64,000 nt of DNA from Pseudomonas poae (lineage in GTDB: Bacteria > Pseudomonadota > Gammaproteobacteria > Pseudomonadales > Pseudomonadaceae): the NCBI RefSeq assembly GCF_001439785.1, contig NZ_JYLI01000004.1, forward strand, positions 124,001-188,000, given 5' to 3'. Of the stretch, positions 37,258-45,464 are shown in pieces. A program made the translations under genes and the position numbers. Each line of letters starts with the position of its first letter. Position 1 is the stretch's first letter. The notes beneath the pieces were generated by a model. The model had not been told where the DNA came from and did no database searches. It saw only the letters and a program-made list of their open reading frames with translations.

Positions 37258-37535
37258 GCTGGAATCCTGGGGTGAAGCGCGATCCATGCGGCCATGAGAC
37301 GGGGTATGCCTGCGCTATCGGCGCGGTGGCCGAAGTCTGAAGTGGGCGTGCGCTTTTGTCGCAGCCGGTCAGGGGTTTGACCGATTCAGGAACCAGATGG
37401 GGTAATTGCAGTCACTAAGGCTCGAACGCGCGTCCGGGCCCCTGAATATCGGGCCGCGCGCCGGGGATAACCCCTGGCATCCGAGGTGAATTTTCTTTAT
37501 CGTCACCGCCCTTTTAAAAAGCTCGAGAAATCAAA

Positions 37536-37766
37536 ATGTTAGAAGCATCCCTCAGCCAACTGGAACAACTGGTCAGCGACCTGGTACAACACAATCAAGA
37601 CCTGCTGAGCAGCAACGAATCCCTCAAGGCCGAACTGGCCAGTGCCAGGGATGAAAACGACAGCCTGCAACTGAACCTGATGGAGCAGGAAGAAAAACAC
37701 GGCGCCACCGCCGCGCGTATCCAGGCCTTGGTTGAGCGCGTGAGCGCAGGGCCTGTCAGCGCATGA
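37536..37766 (+). CDS. Small coiled-coil protein, TIGR02449 family
   Basis: A 76-residue protein that is almost wholly a predicted coiled coil, with leucines at heptad spacing (LEASLSQLEQLVSDLVQHNQ and LKAELASARDENDSLQLNL). This family is often found just upstream of zapA in pseudomonads and resembles ZapB in size and coiled-coil nature. Its stop overlaps the start of the ZapA-like gene by 4 bases, so the two are coupled. A role at the division ring is inferred from this pairing. Confidence 0.8.
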   Translation: MLEASLSQLEQLVSDLVQHNQDLLSSNESLKAELASARDENDSLQLNLMEQEEKHGATAARIQALVERVSAGPVSA

Positions 37767-38053
37767 GTGATGGGATAAAGGTCGTTTCGATTCTCGGTGA
37801 GGATTACTCGATCAAGGCGCCGGGCGGGGAAGATCAGACCCTGTTGCACGCCGTGACGATGCTCAAGGCATCCCTGGCCACCACCAAGAAAAAGTACCCG
37901 ACCCTGATCGGTGACAAGTTACTGGTACTGGCCGCGCTCAATCTGTGCGCCGAGCAGATCGAAATGCAGCAGCGCCACCAGCAGGAACTCGACCGTTACC
38001 AAGAGCAAGTCAGCGCCACGGTCGAAGTGATTTCCAAGGCGATCCAGTCCTAG
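37763..38053 (+). CDS. ZapA-like cell division protein
   Basis: This 96-residue ZapA-family protein has an N-terminal beta region (IKVVSILGEDYSIKAPGGE), followed by a long C-terminal helix (LLVLAALNLCAEQIEMQQ) that would form the dimer coiled coil. ZapA links and stabilises FtsZ filaments. The 6S RNA and 5-formyltetrahydrofolate cyclo-ligase gene that follow zapA in P. aeruginosa are absent here, so this may be a second, diverged copy. Its stop codon TAG lies in the CTAG shared with the convergent acyl-CoA dehydrogenase gene. Confidence 0.78.
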   Translation: MSDGIKVVSILGEDYSIKAPGGEDQTLLHAVTMLKASLATTKKKYPTLIGDKLLVLAALNLCAEQIEMQQRHQQELDRYQEQVSATVEVISKAIQS

Positions 38054-39852
38054 AACCACTCATCCTGCATCCCCAGGCACGTGTCGTCGCGCGCCTCCAG
38101 AATGTCCAGTTCGTGATGGCAACCCGGTACTTCCCAGGTCAGGAAGTACCGGGCGGCCTGGAGCTTGCCTTTATAGAAGGCCGCGTCCGCGGCATTGCCT
38201 TTGGCCAGCCCTTCCTCGGCGCGAATCGCCTGTTCCAGCCAGCGCCAGCCGATCACCGTGTGCCCGAACACTTTCAGGTACAGCGCCGAGTTCGCCAGGC
38301 TGCTGTTGACCTTGCCCTGGGCGAGATCGGTAAGCAGACCAATCGTTACGGTTTGCAGGCGGTTGACCAACTGTTCCAGTGGTTCGCGCAGCGCGGTCAG
38401 TGACGCGTATTGCTGGGCTCGTGCGCCGGTCTCGGCGATCAATCGAATCAGCTGCTTGAGGCCAGCACCGCCATTCTGCGCCAGCTTGCGCCCCAGCAAG
38501 TCCAGCGACTGAATGCCGTGGGTGCCCTCGTGAATCGGGTTCAAACGGTTGTCGCGGTAATACTGCTCCACCGGGTATTCGCGGGTGTAGCCATGGCCGC
38601 CAAGGATCTGGATCGCCAGTTCGTTGGCCTTGAGACAGAACTCCGAAGGCCAGGATTTGACGATGGGGGTGAGCAGGTCCAGCAGTTCGTGGGCGCTCTT
38701 GCGCTCGGCTTCGGTGTGCAGGGTCGTGGTGTCATCAAACAGCCGCGCGGCATAGAGGCCGAGGTCGAAGGCGCCTTCGACGTAGGCTTTTTGCGTCAGC
38801 AGCATGCGCTTGATGTCAGCGTGCTGGATGATCGCGACCGGCGCCGTTGCGGGGTCTTTGCTGTCAGGCAGCCGGCCTTGCGGGCGTTCGCGAGCATATT
38901 CCAGCGAATAGAGGTAACCGGCGTAACCGAGCATTACGGCGCCCATGCCCACGCCAATCCGCGCTTCGTTCATCATCTGGAACATGCAGCTCAGGCCCTG
39001 GTGCGGTTTGCCCACCAGATAGCCGACGCAGTTACCGTTATCGCCGAAGTTGAGCGCGGTTGAAGTGGTGCCACGCCAGCCCATCTTGTGAAACAGCCCG
39101 GCCAGCAGCACATCGTTGCGCTCGCCCAGGCTGCCGTCGTCGTTGACCAGGAATTTGGGCACGATAAACAGCGAAATGCCCTTCACCCCGGCCGGCGCAT
39201 CCGGCAGCTTGGCCAGCACCATGTGCACGATGTTTTCCGACAGCGGGTGGTCGCCGCCGGAGATAAAGATCTTGTTGCCCTTGAGGCGGTAGCTGCCGTC
39301 AGCCGCAGGCTCGGCACGCGTACGAATATCCGACAGGGACGAACCGGCATGGGGTTCAGTGAGGGCCATGGTGCCGAAGAAGCGCCCGTCGATCATCGGT
39401 TGCAGGAAGCGCTGTTTCTGCTCCTCGGTGCCGAAACTCTCGATCAGGTTGGCGGCGCCCATGGTCAGGAACGGGTAAGACGTGGACGCCGCGTTAGCCG
39501 ACTGGAAGTGCGCGAAACAGGCTTGCGACAGCAGGGTGGGCAGTTGCATGCCGCCCGCTTCGAAACTGCGTGCGGCATTGAGAAAGCCCGCTTCGAGAAA
39601 CGCGTCCACGGCCGGTTTGACTTCCGGAATCAGGATGGCCTTGCCGTCTTCGTAGCGCGGTTCGTTTTCGTCGTTTTTGCGGTTATGCGGCGCGAAATAT
39701 TTTTCGGCAATGGAGCGCGCGGTGCTGATGGCCGCATCGAAGGTTTCGCGGTTGTGCTCGGCAAACCGCTCGCGCTGGGTCAGGCCCTCGGCATCGAGGA
39801 CTTCATACAGCTCAAAAGCCAGATTGCGGGAACTGAGCAGCGTCTCGGACAT
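38050..39852 (-). CDS. Acyl-CoA dehydrogenase
   Basis: This 600-residue FAD-dependent acyl-CoA dehydrogenase is of the long type, with an extra N-terminal helical part and an extra C-terminal domain (as in DmdC and similar pseudomonad enzymes). FAD-binding and substrate stretches include TMALTEPHAGSSLSDIRTRA and KIFISGGDH, and the later LGGHGYTREYPVEQYYRD region. It oxidises acyl-CoA at the alpha-beta bond in fatty acid or related acid breakdown; chain-length preference is not evident. It stands alone, convergent with the ZapA-like gene. Confidence 0.9.
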   Translation of the reverse strand: MSETLLSSRNLAFELYEVLDAEGLTQRERFAEHNRETFDAAISTARSIAEKYFAPHNRKNDENEPRYEDGKAILIPEVKPAVDAFLEAGFLNAARSFEAGGMQLPTLLSQACFAHFQSANAASTSYPFLTMGAANLIESFGTEEQKQRFLQPMIDGRFFGTMALTEPHAGSSLSDIRTRAEPAADGSYRLKGNKIFISGGDHPLSENIVHMVLAKLPDAPAGVKGISLFIVPKFLVNDDGSLGERNDVLLAGLFHKMGWRGTTSTALNFGDNGNCVGYLVGKPHQGLSCMFQMMNEARIGVGMGAVMLGYAGYLYSLEYARERPQGRLPDSKDPATAPVAIIQHADIKRMLLTQKAYVEGAFDLGLYAARLFDDTTTLHTEAERKSAHELLDLLTPIVKSWPSEFCLKANELAIQILGGHGYTREYPVEQYYRDNRLNPIHEGTHGIQSLDLLGRKLAQNGGAGLKQLIRLIAETGARAQQYASLTALREPLEQLVNRLQTVTIGLLTDLAQGKVNSSLANSALYLKVFGHTVIGWRWLEQAIRAEEGLAKGNAADAAFYKGKLQAARYFLTWEVPGCHHELDILEARDDTCLGMQDEWF

Positions 39853-40345
39853 GGCGGCTTACCTGTGTGGGAATAGGCCGAGTCTAAGTGCGTAAATAGA
39901 GGCTGCATAGCAAGATTGATTTGGGTGATAGAGGGGCAGAACGCCACAGGGTAGTTGAGATCACTCCACTCTCGTCAATTATCGAAAAAACTTCTGATTT
40001 TTAAGGATTAACATTTCACGTTCAGGTCTTGAGCGTCAATGAGCTTTCCAGGCGAGCGAATTTTGTGGCGAACAGGCTTATACCGTATTGGCTGTGTAAC
40101 CCGCACTTGAATTGGCTCGCCAACAAACCGGCATTTTCCTGCGGTGATAGTTCCCTGCCCCCTGCAACTGTAGGGTGTCAGCGGTGCATGCAGAACTTTA
40201 TTCTTTGCTATCGTGCGACGGTAAATACTAACGATCTTTGCACGCTAAGTCAGACGATAGTGGCAGATAACTCAAGCCATTGTGTGTGGTCGGTCTCACT
40301 CAGGCCGAGCCAGCATGAGGCTTCTAATTTTTATGGGGTAAGCGA
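39853..40345. other. AT-richer spacer before the microcin-like gene
   Basis: This 493-bp stretch holds no convincing gene. A 109-codon open frame (40029-40358) has no motif and poor codon choice. The DNA is visibly richer in A and T than its neighbours, consistent with acquired sequence, and probably contains the promoter of the microcin-like gene, though no clear box pair at proper spacing was found. Confidence 0.5.
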
Positions 40346-40636
40346 ATGCGTAAATTGACATCTGATGAAATTGAAAAAGTCACAGGAGCGGTTGGGCCGT
40401 GGGGGGCCGCGGCAGGAGCTGTAGCGGGAGGGCTGGCATATGTAGGAAGCCAGGCCGGTGCCGGCCAGTCTGCGAATGTGAGTGGTGCTATTGCGGCAAT
40501 GACAACGGGTGCAGTCGCAGGTTTTTATACGCCGACCACGACAGCCCAGTCTTTAGGCGTTGCTATGAGCAGCCTTTACGCAGGGCTGGCTGGAGGGTAT
40601 GTCACTAGATTTACTGGTCCAAACAGCGCCGCCTGA
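40346..40636 (+). CDS. Microcin V-like precursor peptide with a double-glycine-type leader
   Basis: A 96-residue peptide. Residues 1-15 (MRKLTSDEIEKVTGA) match the class II microcin leader pattern MRxLTxxExxxVxG-G/A in sequence and length; the microcin V leader is also 15 residues. Cleavage after Gly14-Ala15 would leave an 81-residue mature peptide rich in Gly and Ala with many GxxxG steps (AAAGAVAGGLAYVGSQAGAG, then VSGAIAAMTTGAVAGFY), as in membrane-active bacteriocins. It has no cysteine. A GGGG Shine-Dalgarno lies upstream of the ATG. A two-TM protein gene follows after 89 bases and may give immunity. No peptidase-ABC exporter gene is in the window, so export would need one from elsewhere. 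Confidence 0.72.
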   Translation: MRKLTSDEIEKVTGAVGPWGAAAGAVAGGLAYVGSQAGAGQSANVSGAIAAMTTGAVAGFYTPTTTAQSLGVAMSSLYAGLAGGYVTRFTGPNSAA

Positions 40637-40725
40637 TATTGGCAGGTGAGTGACCCTTCGCGGTCATGGCGCGAGCTGAAACTTTATTAATTACCTGATG
40701 TTTTCGTATTGGCTTGAGAGGCTTT

Positions 40726-40926
40726 ATGGGTGATTTTTCATTTGAAGAGTTCTTTAATGTTTTTTGTTGGGGCCTAGTTGTAGTGGGAGCTGCACGGTTG
40801 CTGATTATTGGCTTTGAGAAAATCAAGGGGCACGCAATTCCTCAGGCAATAAGGGCCGTCATTCTAATTCCCGTTGCACTGTCCATAGCATTTTATTGTG
40901 CGGCTAATTTTCCTTTGCCAATTTAG
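40726..40926 (+). CDS. Small two-TM protein, candidate immunity protein for the microcin-like peptide
   Basis: This 66-residue protein has two predicted membrane helices (VFCWGLVVVGAARLLIIGF and AVILIPVALSIAFYCAANF) joined by a short basic loop (EKIKGHAIPQAIR). The ATG has AGAGG six bases upstream. Size and topology suit small bacteriocin immunity proteins such as Cvi of microcin V. The gene is AT-rich compared with the region. No sequence similarity to a known immunity family is recognised, so the role is inferred from position only. Confidence 0.55.
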   Translation: MGDFSFEEFFNVFCWGLVVVGAARLLIIGFEKIKGHAIPQAIRAVILIPVALSIAFYCAANFPLPI

Positions 40927-40950
40927 ATTTAAATATGAAGCGAGACCCAA

Positions 40951-41040
40951 TGTGGGAGCGGGCTTGCTCGCGAATGCGGTGGATCAGCCAGCACATCTGG
41001 CGACTGACACCGTGCCTTCGCGAGCAAGCTCGCTCCCACA
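40951..41040. repeat. REP pair downstream of the microcin-like locus
   Basis: TGTGGGAGCGGGCTTGCTCG and its inverse CGAGCAAGCTCGCTCCCACA form a 90-bp inward-facing pair that separates the small membrane protein gene from the convergent putA end. Confidence 0.87.
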
Positions 41041-41051
41041 TTTTTACCGCG

Positions 41052-44000
41052 TTAGCCGATGGTCATCAGGCTGGCGTTACCGCCTGCCGCGGCGGTGTTC
41101 ACGCTCAACGCGCGCTCGATGACCAGGCGTTCCAGGGCAATCGACGTTTCGCCCTGTGACAAACCATGCACCCCGACAATCGCCCCGCCACGCTGCGCCA
41201 CTTGCTGGCACACCGCTCGCAGTTGGTCGGAGTCGCCATGGTGCAGGACTGCGTCGAACACCACCTCGTCCCTTGTCCAGTCGGCCACGCGCTTGATCTT
41301 CGCCTGAATATCCTTCGGCAAGCGTGGGAACAAGGCCTTGGTCAGGTCGGTTTCCGGCCATACCGCCGAGCCGCCCACCGCCAGTACCGCCGCCAGTTGC
41401 GTCAACAGGTCGCCCTCTATTTGCGCCAGACACAACACGTGCTCACGGGGCAGGATGGCGTAGCTGTTGCGCTCGCCGGTCGGGCCGGCCAGTGAGCGGG
41501 TGATGCCGCTTTGCGACTGCGCGGCGAACTGGGTGCACAAAGTGCTCAGTTCACTGAACGTGTTGCTGTCGGCCCAGGTTTTCAGGGCGTTCAGTGGCTG
41601 GCTCATGGCATCGCGCAGACGTACGTCCGGTGCGGCCAGGTTGTCGCCGCGCACGAAGGACTGCTCGATGGCATCCGTAGGACGGGTCGACAGCAAGCGG
41701 TACAGGTACAACGGGCCACCGGCTTTCGGACCGGTGCCCGACAGGCCTTCGCCGCCGAACGGCTGCACGCCAACCACGGCACCCACGATATTGCGGTTGA
41801 CGTAGACGTTACCGGCATTGACGTTGTCGATCACCTTGGCGATGGTCTCGTCGATGCGGGTGTGCACGCCCAGGGTCAGGCCGTAGCCGGACGCGTTGAT
41901 CTGGCTGATCAACTGGTCGATCTCTTTGCGCTTGTAGCGCACCACGTGCAGCACCGGACCGAAGATCTCCCGTTGCAGTTCGTCGAAGCTTTCCAGCTCG
42001 ATCAGGGTAGGCATCACGAAAGTGCCGCGCTTGATCTCTTCGCCGTCGGCAATCGCCACCTGATAGACGTTGCGGCCTTTGTCGCGCATGGCTTGGATGT
42101 GTTTCTCGATGCCGGCCTTGGCGTCGGCGTCGATCACCGGGCCGATGTCCACCGACAGGCGTTCCGGGTTGCCCAGGCGGCATTCAGCCATGGCGCCCTT
42201 GAGCATTTCGATGACACGGTCTGCCGAATCTTCCTGCAAGCACAATACGCGCAGGGCCGAGCAACGCTGGCCGGCGCTGTCGAAAGCCGAGGACACCACG
42301 TCGATCACCACTTGTTCGGTGAGCGCCGACGAGTCGACGATCATCGCGTTCTGGCCGCCGGTCTCGGCGATCAGCGGGATCGGGCGGCCCTGGGCATCGA
42401 GGCGACCGGCGACATTGCGTTGCAGCAGGCGCGCCACCTCAGTGGAGCCGGTGAACATCACGCCTTTGACGCGCTCATCGCCCACCAGACGGGCACCGAC
42501 GCTTTCGCCCTGGCCCGGCAGCAGTTGCAGCACGCCTTCGGGAATGCCGGCTTCGAGCAGGATGCGCACCGCTTGGGCGGCGACCAGCGGCGTCTGCTCA
42601 GCCGGCTTGGCCAATACCGGGTTGCCGGCGGCCAATGCGGCAGCGACTTGACCGCTGAAGATCGCCAGCGGGAAGTTCCACGGGCTGATGCACACCACGG
42701 GGCCCAGCGGACGATGGGCGTCGTTGGTGAAATCGTTGCGCGCCTGCACCGCGTAATAACGCAGGAAGTCCACGGCTTCGCGCACTTCGGCGATGGCATT
42801 AGCGAAGGTCTTGCCGGCTTCGCGGGCCAGCAGGCCCATCAGCGGCTGGATTTCGCCTTCCATCAGGTCGGCGGCGCGCTCCAGGATGGCGGCACGTTCG
42901 GCCGGCGGGGTGGCCTGCCAGATCGGTCCGGCGCTGATTGCGCACTGGATCGCATTGTCGACGTCTTCGACGGTGGCTTCTTGCACATGGCCAACGATGT
43001 CACGCAGATCGGACGGGTTGAGCACCGCCGCCGCCGCCTGATCGCTGGAGGCGCAACCGAGCATCGGCGCGGCTTTCCAGTCATTGTGGGCCGTGGCAAG
43101 CAGGGCGCAGGACAGCGACGCCAACCGGTGTTCGTTGGCCAGATCGATGCCGGCCGAGTTGGCGCGGTCGCTGCCGTACAGGTCGCGCGGCAACGGAATG
43201 CGCGGGTGCGGCAGGCCGAAGCCGCCTTCCAGCGTGGCCATGTGCTCGATGCTGGCCACCGGGTCGGCCACCAGCTCCTGAATGGAGATGGACTGGTCGG
43301 CAATGCGGTTGACGAACGAGGTGTTGGCGCCGTTTTCCAGCAGGCGGCGCACCAGGTAGGCCAGCAATGTTTCATGGGTGCCGACCGGGGCGTACACGCG
43401 GCACGGACGGTTCAGCTTGCCCTCGGAAACCTTGCCCACCACCTGCTCGTACAACGGTTCGCCCATGCCGTGCAGGCACTGGAACTCGTACTGGCCGGGG
43501 TAATAGTTCTGACCGGCGATATGGTAGATGGCCGACAGAGTGTGGGCGTTGTGCGTGGCGAACTGCGGGTAGATGGCTTCCGGCACCGACAACAGTTTGC
43601 GCGCGCAGGCAACGTAGGACACATCGGTGTACACCTTGCGGGTATATACCGGGTAGCCTTCCAGGCCTTCGACCTGGGCGCGCTTGATCTCGCTGTCCCA
43701 GTACGCGCCTTTGACCAGGCGGATCATCAGGCGATGGCGGCTGCGGCGCGCCAGGTCGATCACATAATCGATCACGTACGGGCAGCGCTTCTGGTAGGCC
43801 TGGATCACAAAGCCGATGCCGTTCCAGCCGGTCAGCTGCGGCTCGAAGCACAGGCGTTCGAGCAGGTCCAGGGACAGCTCCAGGCGGTCCGCTTCTTCGG
43901 CATCGATGTTCAGGCCGATGTCGTACTGCTTGGCCAGCAGGGTCAGCGAGAGCAGGCGCGGGTACAACTCGTCCATCACGCGCTCGTACTGTGCACGGCT

Positions 44001-45005
44001 GTAGCGTGGGTGCAGGGCCGACAGCTTGATGGAGATGCCCGGGCCTTCATAAATCCCCCGGCCGTGGGACGCCTTGCCGATGGAGTGAATGGCTTGCTCG
44101 TACGACGCGAGGTATTTCTGTGCGTCGTGTTCGGTGAGCGCGGCTTCACCGAGCATGTCGTAGGAATAGCGGAAGCCCTTGGCTTCGAACTTGCTGGCAT
44201 TGGCCAGGGCTTCGGCGATGGTTTCGCCGGTGACGAACTGTTCGCCCATCAGGCGCATGGCCATGTCGACGCCCTTGCGGATCATCGGCTCGCCGCTCTT
44301 GCCGATGATGCGGCTCAGGGAAGAGGTCAAGCCTGCCTCGTTATGGGTGGCGACCAGCTTGCCGGTCAGCAGCAGGCCCCAGGTGGCGGCGTTGACGAAC
44401 AGCGACGGGCTGTTGCCCAGGTGCGGGTGCCAGTTGCCGGTGCTGATCTTGTCGCGGATCAGCGCGTCGCGGGTGCCCTTGTCCGGGATGCGCAGCAGCG
44501 CTTCGGCCAGGCACATCAGCGCCACGCCTTCCTGAGACGACAGGGAAAACTCCTGCAGCAAGCCCTGAACAATCCCTGCACGGCCGCCAGCGCTTTTCTG
44601 ATTGCGCAGCTTCTCGGCAATCGAGGCGGCCAGCTTGTTGGTGGCTTCGGCCATCGACGCCGGCAGGCGTGCCTGTTCGATCAGCATCGGCACCACTTCC
44701 GGCTCCGGGCGACGGTACGCGGCGGTGATGGAGGCGCGCAGCACGGACTGGGGCAGGATGCTTTCGGCGAACTCAAGGAAGCATTGGTGTGCGTGGTCGG
44801 CCTGGACCTCGCCCGCTTCATCGAATTCCTTGCCGCTCAAACCGTTGAGTTCGGTCAGGGTTGCACCACCCTCCAGTTTCTCCAGGTAATTGAAAATCGC
44901 CTGCTTGATCAGCCAGTGCGGCGTGCGATCAATGGAGGTCGCGGCGGCCTTGAGGCGTTCGCGGGTCGGGTCGTCGAGTTTGACCCCAAGGGTGGTCGTA
45001 GCCAT
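41052..45005 (-). CDS. putA: Trifunctional proline utilisation protein PutA
   Basis: This 1317-residue protein has, in order, an N-terminal ribbon-helix-helix DNA-binding domain (residues 1-47, TTLGVKLDDPTRERLKAAAT), a proline dehydrogenase barrel (about 190-570, with RHRLMIRLVKGAYWDSEIKR), a delta-1-pyrroline-5-carboxylate dehydrogenase domain with the catalytic cysteine in SAGQRCSALRVLC and FTGSTEVARLLQRN, and a C-terminal lid domain. It oxidises proline to glutamate at the membrane and, when proline is absent, represses the put genes. The ATG at 45005 gives the correct RHH start (MATTTLGVKL). Five GTTGCA-type half-sites lie in the divergent space to putP. Confidence 0.97.
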   Translation of the reverse strand: MATTTLGVKLDDPTRERLKAAATSIDRTPHWLIKQAIFNYLEKLEGGATLTELNGLSGKEFDEAGEVQADHAHQCFLEFAESILPQSVLRASITAAYRRPEPEVVPMLIEQARLPASMAEATNKLAASIAEKLRNQKSAGGRAGIVQGLLQEFSLSSQEGVALMCLAEALLRIPDKGTRDALIRDKISTGNWHPHLGNSPSLFVNAATWGLLLTGKLVATHNEAGLTSSLSRIIGKSGEPMIRKGVDMAMRLMGEQFVTGETIAEALANASKFEAKGFRYSYDMLGEAALTEHDAQKYLASYEQAIHSIGKASHGRGIYEGPGISIKLSALHPRYSRAQYERVMDELYPRLLSLTLLAKQYDIGLNIDAEEADRLELSLDLLERLCFEPQLTGWNGIGFVIQAYQKRCPYVIDYVIDLARRSRHRLMIRLVKGAYWDSEIKRAQVEGLEGYPVYTRKVYTDVSYVACARKLLSVPEAIYPQFATHNAHTLSAIYHIAGQNYYPGQYEFQCLHGMGEPLYEQVVGKVSEGKLNRPCRVYAPVGTHETLLAYLVRRLLENGANTSFVNRIADQSISIQELVADPVASIEHMATLEGGFGLPHPRIPLPRDLYGSDRANSAGIDLANEHRLASLSCALLATAHNDWKAAPMLGCASSDQAAAAVLNPSDLRDIVGHVQEATVEDVDNAIQCAISAGPIWQATPPAERAAILERAADLMEGEIQPLMGLLAREAGKTFANAIAEVREAVDFLRYYAVQARNDFTNDAHRPLGPVVCISPWNFPLAIFSGQVAAALAAGNPVLAKPAEQTPLVAAQAVRILLEAGIPEGVLQLLPGQGESVGARLVGDERVKGVMFTGSTEVARLLQRNVAGRLDAQGRPIPLIAETGGQNAMIVDSSALTEQVVIDVVSSAFDSAGQRCSALRVLCLQEDSADRVIEMLKGAMAECRLGNPERLSVDIGPVIDADAKAGIEKHIQAMRDKGRNVYQVAIADGEEIKRGTFVMPTLIELESFDELQREIFGPVLHVVRYKRKEIDQLISQINASGYGLTLGVHTRIDETIAKVIDNVNAGNVYVNRNIVGAVVGVQPFGGEGLSGTGPKAGGPLYLYRLLSTRPTDAIEQSFVRGDNLAAPDVRLRDAMSQPLNALKTWADSNTFSELSTLCTQFAAQSQSGITRSLAGPTGERNSYAILPREHVLCLAQIEGDLLTQLAAVLAVGGSAVWPETDLTKALFPRLPKDIQAKIKRVADWTRDEVVFDAVLHHGDSDQLRAVCQQVAQRGGAIVGVHGLSQGETSIALERLVIERALSVNTAAAGGNASLMTIG

Positions 45006-45079
45006 TTTTTTATCCTCATGGGTGCCACTAACCGAGTGGCATCTGCTGGCGGCAAGATTAGCGTTAGCACAGTCGAAGG

Positions 45080-45317
45080 TGCAACCGGGTGCAACCCTTT
45101 TTATGCATGAAACATTCGACGTTTCATCCGAAACATTCAGCGCATGGCTGGGCGTGTTTCTTGCTGGTGCATTTTGCTTCTGAGGCGTGCATGGCTTGCT
45201 CCGAAAAGGAGCAAGAAACCGGCTTTTTGACTGAAAGTCCCAAAGGTGCAACTTATTCTCAAGAAACTGGTTGCACCTTATTTGCTTTGTTGAATAGCAT
45301 TCGCGCCAAGGTGCAAC
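45080..45317. promoter_or_regulatory. Cluster of PutA half-sites between putA and putP
   Basis: Five copies of GTTGCA or its inverse TGCAAC lie at 45080-45085, 45090-45095, 45247-45252, 45270-45275 and 45312-45317, most within the longer form AAGGTGCAAC. E. coli PutA is known to bind GTTGCA. The third and fourth copies face each other (AGGTGCAAC ... GTTGCACCT) as a dyad. The RHH domain is present in this PutA, so autoregulation of putA and putP is likely. The 459-bp divergent space holds no gene. Confidence 0.7.
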
Positions 45318-45464
45318 CACCTTCGAGGTTCGGTTCATCGGCTGGCGGCTTTCCTGGGGAAACGCCAGTCATAAATGCGCGGCACGCAGATTCGTCTACC
45401 CGCTACACGGTGGGTAGCATGCGAGACCGTCGCTACATAAAAACAATGCCAGGGCGTCACTCTT

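Noticed and set aside
40238..40271. TTGCAC with GATAGT or GATAAC as promoter of the microcin-like gene
   Set aside because: The spacings are 12 and 22 bases, both outside the range for a sigma-70 promoter.
40029..40358. 109-codon open frame before the microcin-like gene
   Set aside because: No ribosome site, no motif, poor codon use, and it overlaps the microcin-like start.
41511..45110. 1199-codon plus-strand open frame opposite putA
   Set aside because: Fully antisense to putA, composition is biased and no motif is present.
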